A stretch of 64,000 nt of DNA from Pseudomonadales bacterium. GTDB lineage: Bacteria > Pseudomonadota > Gammaproteobacteria > Pseudomonadales > Azotimanducaceae. The notes beneath the pieces were generated by a model. The model had not been told where the DNA came from, did not search any database, and worked only from the letters and a program-made list of their open reading frames with translations. This document shows, piece after piece, positions 24,794-34,372 of this stretch (position 1 is the stretch's first letter; each line of letters begins with the position of its first letter). The translations under genes and the position numbers were made by a program. Location of the stretch: positions 62,001 to 126,000 of the forward strand of contig JAJECH010000025.1 of the NCBI GenBank assembly GCA_022822135.1, read 5' to 3'.

Positions 24794-25900
24794 CTAATTT
24801 GCGACGAATTCGCCATTGGTCATGTAGCCGCAATCTCGTGCCCACGAGGGCGAAACAATACCCCGTTCTGCGAACTCGCGCATCTCTTCACGAAGATGTA
24901 CGGTTTCTTTGCGTTTCTCATCTTCATTGCGAAATGGGGATGGTTTGAAACCCTGCATCGGACGTTCTTGCTGGAAGTCGTAGCTCGGTTGTCCTAACGC
25001 ATGCAACGTGCCTAACTCAACCAGAGAGTAAGGGTCATCCGGTTCACGTTTGAAAATCATTGGTTCCGTCAGAACCGGAGCCATGTTCGCAATAAACCGT
25101 GGACGCGTCGATGGATTGATGCTGACACGATGCAGCATATACGGATGAAGTAAGACCATATCGCCCGCTTCACCAGTCAGTTCCGTAAATTCCCGACACT
25201 GATCGACGAGTCCAGGGATTAGATATCCCGCACCTTGAACGCTGTCGGGATGCAATCCCGCGGGTGAGTCCAACAACAGCCGCGCGACTGGACCTACCGA
25301 ATCTACCGCCAGATACGTACCGCCGCTCATGGGTTGAATGTCAGAATATAGAGGCACCGTAACGGTCGCCTGTTCGGGTGAATTCAGAAAGTGCCTGAAA
25401 TGCCAACCGTCTTTATGCCAGCCAGGTTGCTTACCAGCAGGTGGTTGCCAACGTGGATCATCCAACATCCCTAGATTGCTTACGACCCCTTCACCCCACT
25501 TGAGATTCTCGCCATTGAACGGAAACCGATGAGCGCCACCGACAAGGTCTGCCTGTGCCTGAAACGCCCTGGGCGCAAGTGACTGAAGCTGATGTTGTTT
25601 ATCCGAGCCTTTTAATCGCGCGTACCCCGACGGTCCTTGGCCCGGGCGCGGTCGAGCCCAAGTAGTAGGGTCGTTTTGATCCACGCCATGGACCTCTCCA
25701 AGTTCACGCCAAGCTTGGGCGGCAACGTGCGATGCATAGTCTCTCGAGAACGCACCCTTTATCACTACGAATCCGTTGGCTACGAAGCGCTCTGCTTCTT
25801 CGCGCGTAATGACCGAGCACTCACCGACGGTTGCTTCGAATGCTTGTTCGAATTCACTTGAGTTAAAAGTTAGCCGATCGTGAGGTTCCGCCAATGGCAC
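24794..25900 (-). CDS. phytanoyl-CoA dioxygenase (PhyH) family protein
   Basis: A 368-residue Fe(II)/2-oxoglutarate dioxygenase of the PhyH family. The iron facial triad is H162-x-D164 in GWHKDGWH and His257 in LHPYMLHRV, with Arg266 or Arg268 positioned for 2-oxoglutarate. The core jelly-roll spans about 40-275, with a C-terminal extension of about 90 residues containing charged helices. The N-terminal residues 29-50 (ITREEAERFVANGFVVIKG) are the usual PhyH entry. It is divergent from the ABC subtype B gene at 25986 across an 85-nt gap, so the two probably share regulation. Substrate unknown. Confidence 0.85.
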   Translation of the reverse strand: MPLAEPHDRLTFNSSEFEQAFEATVGECSVITREEAERFVANGFVVIKGAFSRDYASHVAAQAWRELGEVHGVDQNDPTTWARPRPGQGPSGYARLKGSDKQHQLQSLAPRAFQAQADLVGGAHRFPFNGENLKWGEGVVSNLGMLDDPRWQPPAGKQPGWHKDGWHFRHFLNSPEQATVTVPLYSDIQPMSGGTYLAVDSVGPVARLLLDSPAGLHPDSVQGAGYLIPGLVDQCREFTELTGEAGDMVLLHPYMLHRVSINPSTRPRFIANMAPVLTEPMIFKREPDDPYSLVELGTLHALGQPSYDFQQERPMQGFKPSPFRNEDEKRKETVHLREEMREFAERGIVSPSWARDCGYMTNGEFVAN

Positions 25901-25985
25901 GAAGTAACCTTGAACCGTAGTCTGGTTTGTGGAATGTTAATAGGGTCTGCTCGTATTCTTCGCGCACATTAGCCTGTGCTAATTC

Positions 25986-28031
25986 ATGTCGGTCATGATT
26001 GGTACGTTTGCAGAAGCTCGAATGCCAGAACCCAATACACTGAATAGAAACGTACGTTTCGATGATCGGATCGATACGCGGACCGAGATTCGGACGAGCG
26101 ACGTTTTCGTAATTCTGAAGCGCGCACTCTCATACATTTGGCCGGCACGTGGGTTATTCCTGCTCAAATTCCTCCTGATGGTAGGCAGTTTTGTTCCTGC
26201 ATTTGTCGCGATCTGGCCTCTCAAGATTCTGACCGACCACGTCATCCTAGGTAAAGGGTTTGACGAATCCGCCGTCCGGTTTCCGCCGTATATACAGCCT
26301 TTTGTAGATACTGTCGCAGTACTCGACCCCTTTGGACTACTGCTAGCTACACTGGCGTTGTTAATAGTGCTTGTGGTTCTATTCGGCGCGGGTGCAGGTG
26401 GCGGCGAAGGTCAGCTCGCATTTCTCGCTCAAGGTGAAGATACGGCCTCGCAATCCGAAAACATGATCAGCGCAGGTTGGTCAATGACTGGCGGCATCTG
26501 GGGATTGGGTGACCTACTATGCAATATTCGATTGGTTCAACGCGTCACGAACTACCATCGCACCGATCTCTTCTCGCGACTGATTCGATTACCGATGACA
26601 ACGTTGGACGACCAACGAATCGGTGACAGCATATATCGAACGATGTATGACGCACCGGCAATCCAGGGCGTGTGTTTCGACATCACATTGATGCCAGTGA
26701 TCGCCTTACTTGGCGCCTTTACTTCCCTTGCACTGATGGAATACAGCTACGGGGATTCAATTCCTGAGCTGGTTTGGCTGGGACTTGCCACGATGCCTCT
26801 TTCGTTGCTGCTGACGATCCCACTCGCACGATACGCAAGACGCGCCAGTCAAGAAAGTCGCGGAGCTGGAACTGCTACCACAAATCGAATCGAAGAAAAC
26901 ATGAGCAACATCTCAGCAGTGCAAAGTCACGGCGCGCAAAGTCGTGAACAAGCGAACTTCGCTCGTGCGAGTATCGAATCCTTTAGGCGGTTTCGGCGTG
27001 TGGTATTGGTCAACATAGGGATAGAAGTCGTTACAGCGGGCGGCGCGTTAGCCTTCATGTGGCTATGGATGTTCCTGAAGGTGTCTCAGCAGATCATCCA
27101 AGGCGATCTGCTGCCGGGCGACATGCTTGTCATGACCACTTTATTTGGCACGATCGCAGGTACGTCAATCACGTTCGGGAGACTCTGGATCGATCTCCAG
27201 CACAACGTCGCTGGTGTGCGAAGGGTGTTCTTTTATCTCGATCTTCCAACCGACGACGCGTTAACCGGAGCTGAGCGTTTTCCTAAACAAATTCAATCAA
27301 TCAGTTTTTCAGATGTTGGATTCTCGTATAGTGGAGACCAACCGACATTACGCAACGTAAGTTTCAACGTCCAAGCTGGTCAAACTGTCGCACTCGTAGG
27401 TCCTACAGGGTCGGGCAAGACGACGCTGGTTTACATGCTTCCACGGTTTCTGCAGCCTAACCAAGGTTCAATTGAGATCAATGGTCACTCAATCGATGAA
27501 TATGACGTTGACGAGTTACGAAGAAATATCGTTCACGTTTTCCAAGAACATACGATGTTTTCACGTTCACTTCGGGAAAACGTCACGCTGGGAAATCCCA
27601 ACGCGTCGCAGGAAATTGTCGAGCGCGCGCTACAGTCGAGCGGGGTCGCCGATTTCCTGCAAGATCTTCCCGATGGTCTTGATACGATGCTCGGTCAGAA
27701 TGGGGCAAATCTCTCAGTTGGTCAGAAGCAACGGATTAGTATCGCTCGAGCACTGGTATGCGAGGCTCCTGTATTACTACTCGATGAACCGACCGCTGCT
27801 CTGGACCCCGCGACCGAACAAGCACTCATCCTTTCACTGGATGTCGTGAAGCGAGAACGGATCGTGTTTATCGTCGCCCATCGACTGTCCACAATTCAAT
27901 CAGCCGATCTCATTTTGTTTCTTGATGACGGACAAATTGTCGAACAAGGAACTCATGCCGAGCTGTTGGAACTGAATGGCTTCTATAGTGAATATGTGGA
28001 GACACAGCGATTCGATAGATATGCCTCTTAG
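25986..28031 (+). CDS. ABC exporter half-transporter, subtype B (pair 2)
   Basis: A 681-residue half-exporter of subtype B. Shared marks are FDDRIDT (about 25), a GEDTASQSEN segment before the third helix and LDDQRIGDSIYRTMYDAP in the coupling region. The ATPase motifs are Walker A GPTGSGKTT (about 471), LSVGQKQR (about 576), LLLDEPTAALD (about 596) and AHRLST (about 631), at the same positions as in the other two B proteins. The partner A is probably the gene at 19575, 4.5 kb upstream on the same strand. The ATG at 25986 has no clear ribosome-binding site and the ATG at 26022 (Met13) is an alternative. Confidence 0.85.
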   Translation: MSVMIGTFAEARMPEPNTLNRNVRFDDRIDTRTEIRTSDVFVILKRALSYIWPARGLFLLKFLLMVGSFVPAFVAIWPLKILTDHVILGKGFDESAVRFPPYIQPFVDTVAVLDPFGLLLATLALLIVLVVLFGAGAGGGEGQLAFLAQGEDTASQSENMISAGWSMTGGIWGLGDLLCNIRLVQRVTNYHRTDLFSRLIRLPMTTLDDQRIGDSIYRTMYDAPAIQGVCFDITLMPVIALLGAFTSLALMEYSYGDSIPELVWLGLATMPLSLLLTIPLARYARRASQESRGAGTATTNRIEENMSNISAVQSHGAQSREQANFARASIESFRRFRRVVLVNIGIEVVTAGGALAFMWLWMFLKVSQQIIQGDLLPGDMLVMTTLFGTIAGTSITFGRLWIDLQHNVAGVRRVFFYLDLPTDDALTGAERFPKQIQSISFSDVGFSYSGDQPTLRNVSFNVQAGQTVALVGPTGSGKTTLVYMLPRFLQPNQGSIEINGHSIDEYDVDELRRNIVHVFQEHTMFSRSLRENVTLGNPNASQEIVERALQSSGVADFLQDLPDGLDTMLGQNGANLSVGQKQRISIARALVCEAPVLLLDEPTAALDPATEQALILSLDVVKRERIVFIVAHRLSTIQSADLILFLDDGQIVEQGTHAELLELNGFYSEYVETQRFDRYAS

Positions 28032-28143
28032 CCGTATTCGCTTCAATCTTTGCACACAGGTTGTCCGTCCATTACTCTGATCATCACGAAACCAATTCAT
28101 TTACGCGTTGGTCTCGCGCATCTCTGCGGTCACCTTCGCACGT

Positions 28144-29013
28144 TCATCTTGGTACCACGATAGATACCAGCGATTCATCTGACCACGATTCGACGAGAGC
28201 GTCTGCCTTTGCGAGCTGCTCTGTAGCCGACGTTAATTCATCCAGCCCACTATAGGCGACGCTAGCGGCCAGGTGAATGAATGCTTCATCGACGGGTTCT
28301 TCGCCGTTCTCAGCAATAACCTCTAACGCAGCAAGAGCATGTTCAAGACTCAATCGATGATCACCTGAGCGGTTGTTCACGAGCGCTAAAAGATATAGTG
28401 CTCGCTCCTCATTGACCCACGTCCCACACCGCTTCCAAAACGTATGGGCAGCTTCGGCGCAGTCCAACATCAACCGAACTCCGTTTGCATCCAGTTCTAA
28501 CGACTCAACAAGATCGCTCGCTAGATTGTTGTTCGCGACAGCCATACTGCGATTGGCAGCTTCCGATGCGTTGAGATCCATGGCTAAATGATTGGCTGCA
28601 ACGATCACCAAGCCCGCGTCAGAGAAGCGTCTCGATCCTGCAAGCGCGCCTGCAATCAGAGATTTCACGGTGAGATACGCAGCTAGTTGATCGTCGGCCT
28701 TTTGTAGGGCATCGATTTCTGCCTGCTGTGCCAGAGCTTCGGCGCCGTCCATGAAACGAGCTACGGCCAGATTCGCACTAAACGCCTCGCCGGGTGACTG
28801 ATGCTTCTGTGCAAGCCACACGGCTTCTGCAAACCGTCTTGCGCGCGGCCAGTCTGCGAGATGCTCTCCTATCGTGTGGTTTGACAACCTTAGGCATTGA
28901 CCGGGCATATCGCCCGTCAACTCGTCGAAGTTCGCAGCCTCCAACTCCGTAGCGAGCCGCTCGCTTTCTGTGTCGTGGTACGCCCAACCATCACGAATCA
29001 GGTCATCGATCAC
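28144..29013 (-). CDS. alpha-helical repeat (TPR-like) protein, unknown function
   Basis: A 289-residue acidic, Ala/Leu-rich protein with no signal peptide or membrane segment. Its helices show loose tetratricopeptide-like character, such as the EERALYLLALVNNRSGDHRLSLEHALAALEV type pattern near 200-235, suggesting a solenoid for protein binding. No enzyme motif is seen. It is convergent with the ABC B gene (112-nt gap) and divergent from the TonB receptor, and its function cannot be deduced from position. Confidence 0.6.
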   Translation of the reverse strand: MIDDLIRDGWAYHDTESERLATELEAANFDELTGDMPGQCLRLSNHTIGEHLADWPRARRFAEAVWLAQKHQSPGEAFSANLAVARFMDGAEALAQQAEIDALQKADDQLAAYLTVKSLIAGALAGSRRFSDAGLVIVAANHLAMDLNASEAANRSMAVANNNLASDLVESLELDANGVRLMLDCAEAAHTFWKRCGTWVNEERALYLLALVNNRSGDHRLSLEHALAALEVIAENGEEPVDEAFIHLAASVAYSGLDELTSATEQLAKADALVESWSDESLVSIVVPR

Positions 29014-29273
29014 ATCTACTCTATGTTCCCGTCAGCATTCTCAATCTTAGAGTATCGAAACTCACTGATCTTTATCCCTACATCTTCGGCGCAGTCGTTG
29101 CAGCTAAAGCTCCGGAGGATTTCGTCAAACCTCTCTTCATTAAGCGTGCACGGGTTTTTCGAGACGAACTTAAAATCTGAAATCGAACTTCATCACTTAT
29201 CAACACAATGTTTAATCGCAATCGTCAGCCGACACCATATCACGCGATTACATCGGTTAGAGGGAGAATTGCA

Positions 29274-31787
29274 TTGAATTCGAGCTTCACGAAATACTTA
29301 GGTTTGATATCCATCGCTTTCCTTGTGACGGCTGTGAGTTCGCCTCTAGTTGCCGACAATCACGAAGAGGGCGAGGATTTCGTTCTAGAGGAAGTCACTG
29401 TAACCGCGGAGCGACAGGAGCAGTCAATATTCGAGGTTCCAATATCCGTAACCAGCTTCGATTCGGAGACGCTTGAGAAATATCAGATCACAAATCTGAA
29501 GGACCTGGAAGTTCGCGTCCCTGGTTTGCAATTTGGGCTTGACAGTCCTGCGACGATTCGCGGGATCGGCTCCCTCTATCGTGGCGTAGGAGGCGATGTT
29601 GCGGTCGCTCAGTACTCGAATGACTTGTACTTCGACGAACCCTACGGTGTGCTCAGTTCGCTTTACGACCTTGAACGCATTGAAGTCTTGCGGGGTCCAC
29701 AAGGAACCCTCTACGGGCGCAACGCGATTGCTGGCGCAATCAACTACATCAACAAGCGACCAACGATGGACGGTTTTGATACCGGCGCGTAGGCAGAAAT
29801 TTCCACGTTTAACGGATTCCGACTAAACGGTTTTGTGAACCAACCACTGTCCGACTCGCTAGCGCTTCGCATCACAGGAGAGTGGCAAACATCGGACGGC
29901 AACCAAGAGAACATCAGCGGTCCCGATCAAGGTGGGCGCGGAGACTACAACATCGCACCGCAGATTCGCTATACGAGCGATGCGCTCGATGTCAATCTCC
30001 GTTATGCGCGGTTTGAACAAGACTCAGCAAGTGAACTAAGAGTGCCATATCGCTACCCAAGAACAGGGTTTGAATTCCATCCCAATCCTCAAGATGGCAG
30101 TCCAAGCGAAGAACGGAATCAGTTTTACCTCTATCCGCGCCACCGTCCTCCGGCTAATGACGGTGGGGGTTTGGAAAACATCATCGACATGAACAACGGT
30201 GGGACGACTGACGTTTTACGTGACGCTGTCACGCTGCATGTCACGTACGACTTTAATGACGAAACCAGCGCTAAATACATATTGGGTGCATCCGAACTTG
30301 GTTTCGGATTGCTCGATCAAGACTGCGATGGTTCAAGCGTGACCGGTAGCGATTCAGATCCATACCTTTCATCGACCGGCATGGTTCCCTTCAATGATTG
30401 CACGATTCGCGCGAGGTTCGACGTAGGCATTACGACACACGAATTTCAACTCAATTTCAATAGCGGCATGTTCTCATCGCTACTCGGCGTATATCTCTTT
30501 GATCAAGATATTTACAACGAGTACAAGCTGTTCAATATCGCTAATCGCGCAGCGAACGTAAGCAGCAGCGACGCTGTGCCTTTGGAGTTCATCTTTGGAT
30601 CCGATCCGTTTTACCCAGAAGGTCCCGGTTCGAGCGAATTTCTCTCAAGCCATGTCGCCGATGGCTCGCACCAGTTTCTCGATGTCGTCAACGAACGAAC
30701 GGTCTCGTCCTATGCGTTTTATGGTCAAACCAGCGTTGAACTAAATGATCAATGGAAGCTCACCGGCGGAATTAGGTTCACAGAGGACGAGAAAGAGGTC
30801 CTCGTCGACCAGCTATGGGTGGTGGTTGACTTTGACGATGAAGACCCGACTGACGAATTCGTGATTCCGGCCCGGTTCAACCAAGTGAACCCAGGTCAGA
30901 CCGAAACTTTCGATAAAGCTACTTGGAACGTCTCGCTTGACTACACACCCGATGAAAATCGGCTTCTTTACGGTCGAATCGCGACCGGATATCGAGCAGG
31001 CGGCATCTCCCCAGGCGCGCCTGAAAGCTACGAAACGTATGACGACGAGGAACTCACGTCGATTGAAATAGGTTACAAGGCAGATGTACTTGACGACCGA
31101 TTGCGCCTCTTAGTTTCAGGGTTTGTTTACCGATTCTCTAATTACCAACAACCGGTTACGGTTCGATTGTTTAGTCCCTCTGTATACGATCTAACCGTCA
31201 TCGAGAATCTTCCCGATACCAACCTGAACGGTATCGAGATCGAGAGCACCTGGATCGTAACTCCCAGCTTCTCACTTCGCGGTTATTACGCGCTCCAAGA
31301 TTCGAGTCTAGGTGAACTATTTGCGGCGGATCCAGTGAACCCTAATCAACAGTTCGAAGAAGTGACGTATACGGATCCCATAACAGGATTTGAACGCACC
31401 GGATTTCTCGGACAGCAGTACGCGTTAGAAGGTAATGAACTGCCGAACATGCCGAAAAACAAATGGTCCGTGACCGGAGATTGGCGTCGCAGTTTGAACG
31501 AACGCGGTACGCTTACCGGGAGCCTTACTTACTCCTACACGGGTGAGAGATTCAACCGTATATTCAATATCCCGAATGACCGTCTTGAGTCATACCGTCG
31601 CTTCGATGCAAGCATAGGTTGGATCAGCGCTGACGGCAAAATGTCGCTCACGGCATTCGTTGAAAACGTACTCGACGATATTGGGATCATGGAGCTTGAA
31701 TCAAACGGTTGGGGAGATGGCTACTACCAGGACGCCACCCTTACTGATCCACGCTTCGCCGGGATTGTGTGGAACTGGAATTATTAG
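29274..31787 (+). pseudogene. TonB-dependent receptor interrupted by an in-frame amber codon
   Basis: One continuous reading frame encodes a complete TonB-dependent receptor except for a single TAG at 29790-29792. Before it are a signal peptide (after the TTG at 29274, with AGAGGGAG upstream), a TonB box-like LEEVTVTAERQ and most of the plug domain (ATIRGIGS, IEVLRGPQGTLYGRN). After it the same frame continues with FVNQPLSDSLALRITGEW and the beta-barrel, ending in the terminal aromatic NWNY. No frameshift is needed, and a CAG or GAG codon changed to TAG would explain it. The front piece alone lacks the barrel and cannot work. Alternatives are amber suppression, a sequencing error or a very recent inactivation. 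Receptors of this type take up siderophores, vitamins or glycans. Confidence 0.8.
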
Positions 31788-31823
31788 TAGATCCCTCTTC
31801 GGTAGCACATATCAATAACCCCG

Positions 31824-33467
31824 ATGGACGAATCTCCGATACTGCTTAAGGACGATCAAGTACGGCGTTTTGTGGCGGATGGTTTCATCGTTCTAGATAG
31901 TGATATCCCCGATCGGATCCATGCGGAGATTGCTCGAGAACTCCACTTCAGCCTAAAAAACGAGTCGAAGTGGCTAGGCGATAACCTTCTACCACGCGTA
32001 CCGACCATAGACCGAGTGCTTCAAAGTAACGTGGTCCAAGGGGCGATGCAGAGTCTTCTGGGTCCCGATTTCGCCTGGGCACCTCATCGATTTCCGCATA
32101 ACAGCGAGCCGTTAGAACCCGAAGCTCGACCCAGTGATTTCGATCCGTTTGAGAACCAACCTGCCATGGGGAAAGGGTCTATTTCTGGTTCAGGATGGCA
32201 CCAAGACGGACATTCCAAAGCGGGTCGCAGTCGATGGCACACGTTCAAAGCCATCAACATGTTCTACTTTCCTCACGACGTGCCGTTAGAGATGGGACCT
32301 ACGCGCTTGCTGGCAGGTTCTCACCTGTACGCGACACTACGTGCCGCGGTAGCTTCGCAGGTGTTTCTCGAACCGATAAAAGCGGGAACGCTGATCGTGG
32401 CGGATTTCGACTTGGGTCATGCGGGGACGCCAAACCGCTCGTCGACCTCACGCTACATGTTGAAGTTCGTCGCACTTCGGACATCGAACCCATCTAGACC
32501 TACTTGGGACCATCGAGACGAGAGTTGGCAGACGCCGGACAAATTGCTCAGTGCAACGCACATTCCTCGTGTATGGGAGACCTTGTGGCATTGGTTGCGA
32601 GGAGATGAACAGAGGGTGCACCATGACCCACTACCCACTTCTGAGATACCGAAATTAGTCTCCGAAATGGCGTCCGCCGACAATTCAGTTCGCCTATCAG
32701 CTACATACGAACTCGTACGAATTGGGGAACCGTCAGTCGGTCCATTGGTTGAACGATTGTTAACGACGAAGGGGGAGGACCGCCACGAAAGTCCGGCGCA
32801 CGAGGATCCAGGGTTTTACGCGATGTCGCCAGATCCCAATCAACGACGCTTCTCGAGGCGCCAGTTCGTACCCGAAGATGCAGCGATCGCACTAGGTTTG
32901 ATCGGAGCAGCGAGCATTCAACAACTGATGCCGCTTTTGCGCGACGCAGATCCTTGGATTCGCATTAATGGTGCTTACGCCCTTGGAGAAATCGGGAATG
33001 CGGTGCCGGAGGAAGTTGCTGACCAAGTCGGCATGCTGTTGGACGATGAACTTCATCAGGTGGTTCGTGCTGCAGCTGATGCACTGTGTTGGTTACCTTA
33101 CAGCGACAAAACGATCGCTCGTATTTCACGTCTCTTACTGAACACCCGTGATGACTGGCAAGAAAGTGCCATGGGCGAACCTAAACTAGGTGGAAACTGG
33201 ACAATTGAAAACCAGACTCGCTACTCGCTCGCGTGGGCACTTCTCGCACGAGTGAACCACGCAAAGGGACGCGACGTGTCCGGTCAGCTGGAGAAAGTAA
33301 TGTACAGTGCGCTACCTTTCGAGTCCGGTTACACGCCTGCCGTACTGTGCCAAGGTCTAGAGACAATTGGCACGCCCCGTGCGCTGAGAGCCGCGATTCG
33401 GTATCTTCAACCTCGTCGCTGGGATGCTTTTTCCTTCGCACCACCAGACGAACGAGAAGCCGCGTGA
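31824..33467 (+). CDS. PhyH-type dioxygenase fused to a HEAT-repeat domain
   Basis: A 547-residue two-domain protein. The N-terminal 220 residues are a phytanoyl-CoA dioxygenase fold with H126-x-D128 (GWHQDGH), His199 (DLGHAG) and Arg210. Residues about 270-545 are HEAT or PBS-lyase-like repeats: SADNSVRLSATYELVRIG, EDAAIALGLIGAASIQQL, DADPWIRINGAYALGEIG and VVRAAADALCWL. The fusion suggests the oxygenase acts on, or is docked to, a large partner. It begins 36 nt after the TonB receptor stop on the same strand, and a hydratase follows 75 nt later. Substrate unknown. Confidence 0.85.
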   Translation: MDESPILLKDDQVRRFVADGFIVLDSDIPDRIHAEIARELHFSLKNESKWLGDNLLPRVPTIDRVLQSNVVQGAMQSLLGPDFAWAPHRFPHNSEPLEPEARPSDFDPFENQPAMGKGSISGSGWHQDGHSKAGRSRWHTFKAINMFYFPHDVPLEMGPTRLLAGSHLYATLRAAVASQVFLEPIKAGTLIVADFDLGHAGTPNRSSTSRYMLKFVALRTSNPSRPTWDHRDESWQTPDKLLSATHIPRVWETLWHWLRGDEQRVHHDPLPTSEIPKLVSEMASADNSVRLSATYELVRIGEPSVGPLVERLLTTKGEDRHESPAHEDPGFYAMSPDPNQRRFSRRQFVPEDAAIALGLIGAASIQQLMPLLRDADPWIRINGAYALGEIGNAVPEEVADQVGMLLDDELHQVVRAAADALCWLPYSDKTIARISRLLLNTRDDWQESAMGEPKLGGNWTIENQTRYSLAWALLARVNHAKGRDVSGQLEKVMYSALPFESGYTPAVLCQGLETIGTPRALRAAIRYLQPRRWDAFSFAPPDEREAA

Positions 33468-33542
33468 CCTGCAATCCTCCCTAAGACAATTCCGTAGAGT
33501 AGTTTCACTAGACAACGTCATGCAGCAGAATCTAGAGCTTGA

Positions 33543-34331
33543 GTGAGAACTCTGGATACCTTCGACGTCCGACGTCTTGCAGCTGATGTTTTGCGAGCGC
33601 GCGAGTTATCGCCGCCTAAGATCTTTGTTAACCAACTTGCTGATACGTCGCTAGAAAGCGCATACGCGTTACAGCACGAATTCACCAAGCTTCGCCTGCA
33701 GCGCGGCGATACCCAAATCGGTTACAAGGTTGGTTGCACGTCGAAGCAAACCCAAGCACAGCTCGGGATTCACGCGCCAGTTTTTGGGCGGTTATTCATA
33801 CAGGACAAGCTAACGAGTCCTCAAACAATCGACGGTGAGAATTTCGACGGATTGGGCGTAGAAGGCGAGCTTGCCGTTCTACTAGACCGGGACCCGCGCA
33901 CGCTGCCTAAATCACCAGAGCAAATCGCGTCGTGCATCACACAAATCTTCCCAGTTATCGAGCTGCACCACATGGGGTTGCCCACTACGACCCTTAATGC
34001 GTCGATCCTAGTAGGGAACAACGCGATTCACGCAGGATTTGTACACGTCCTCAAAGAAGAACGAAGAGACACGACGAGTTCCGAGAACTTAACGATTCGA
34101 TTTGACGGGAAAAAGGTCGCCACGATACCGTTCAGTGAACTCGAACGTACGATTTTCGATTCTCTGATGTGGCTTCGGCAGGAGCTAGTTCTGAATGACG
34201 ACACTCCTCTCCTAAATCCGCCGGTCATAGTGCTGTGTGGGACCGTTGCGCCCTTGTTCAGAATAACCGAACCAGTTGTTATCGACGTCACATACCGCCA
34301 GCATGCAGGCGTACGGTGTGAGGTGCTTTAA
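33543..34331 (+). CDS. 2-keto-4-pentenoate hydratase (MhpD) family protein
   Basis: A 262-residue protein of the fumarylacetoacetase-fold hydratase/decarboxylase family. Family marks are QIGYKVGCTSKQTQAQLGIHAPVFGRL, the metal-binding acid in VEGELAVLL and the later VIELHHMG. Members hydrate 2-oxopent-4-enoates or decarboxylate oxalocrotonate in catechol meta-cleavage, but none of the other meta-cleavage enzymes are nearby, so the exact substrate is open. It starts with GTG, and lies between the PhyH-HEAT gene and ABC pair 3, all in one direction. Confidence 0.78.
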   Translation: MRTLDTFDVRRLAADVLRARELSPPKIFVNQLADTSLESAYALQHEFTKLRLQRGDTQIGYKVGCTSKQTQAQLGIHAPVFGRLFIQDKLTSPQTIDGENFDGLGVEGELAVLLDRDPRTLPKSPEQIASCITQIFPVIELHHMGLPTTTLNASILVGNNAIHAGFVHVLKEERRDTTSSENLTIRFDGKKVATIPFSELERTIFDSLMWLRQELVLNDDTPLLNPPVIVLCGTVAPLFRITEPVVIDVTYRQHAGVRCEVL

Positions 34332-34372
34332 GGGTTCCGTGTAGGATAACCTGCCCGTAGTGAGGGCACGGT

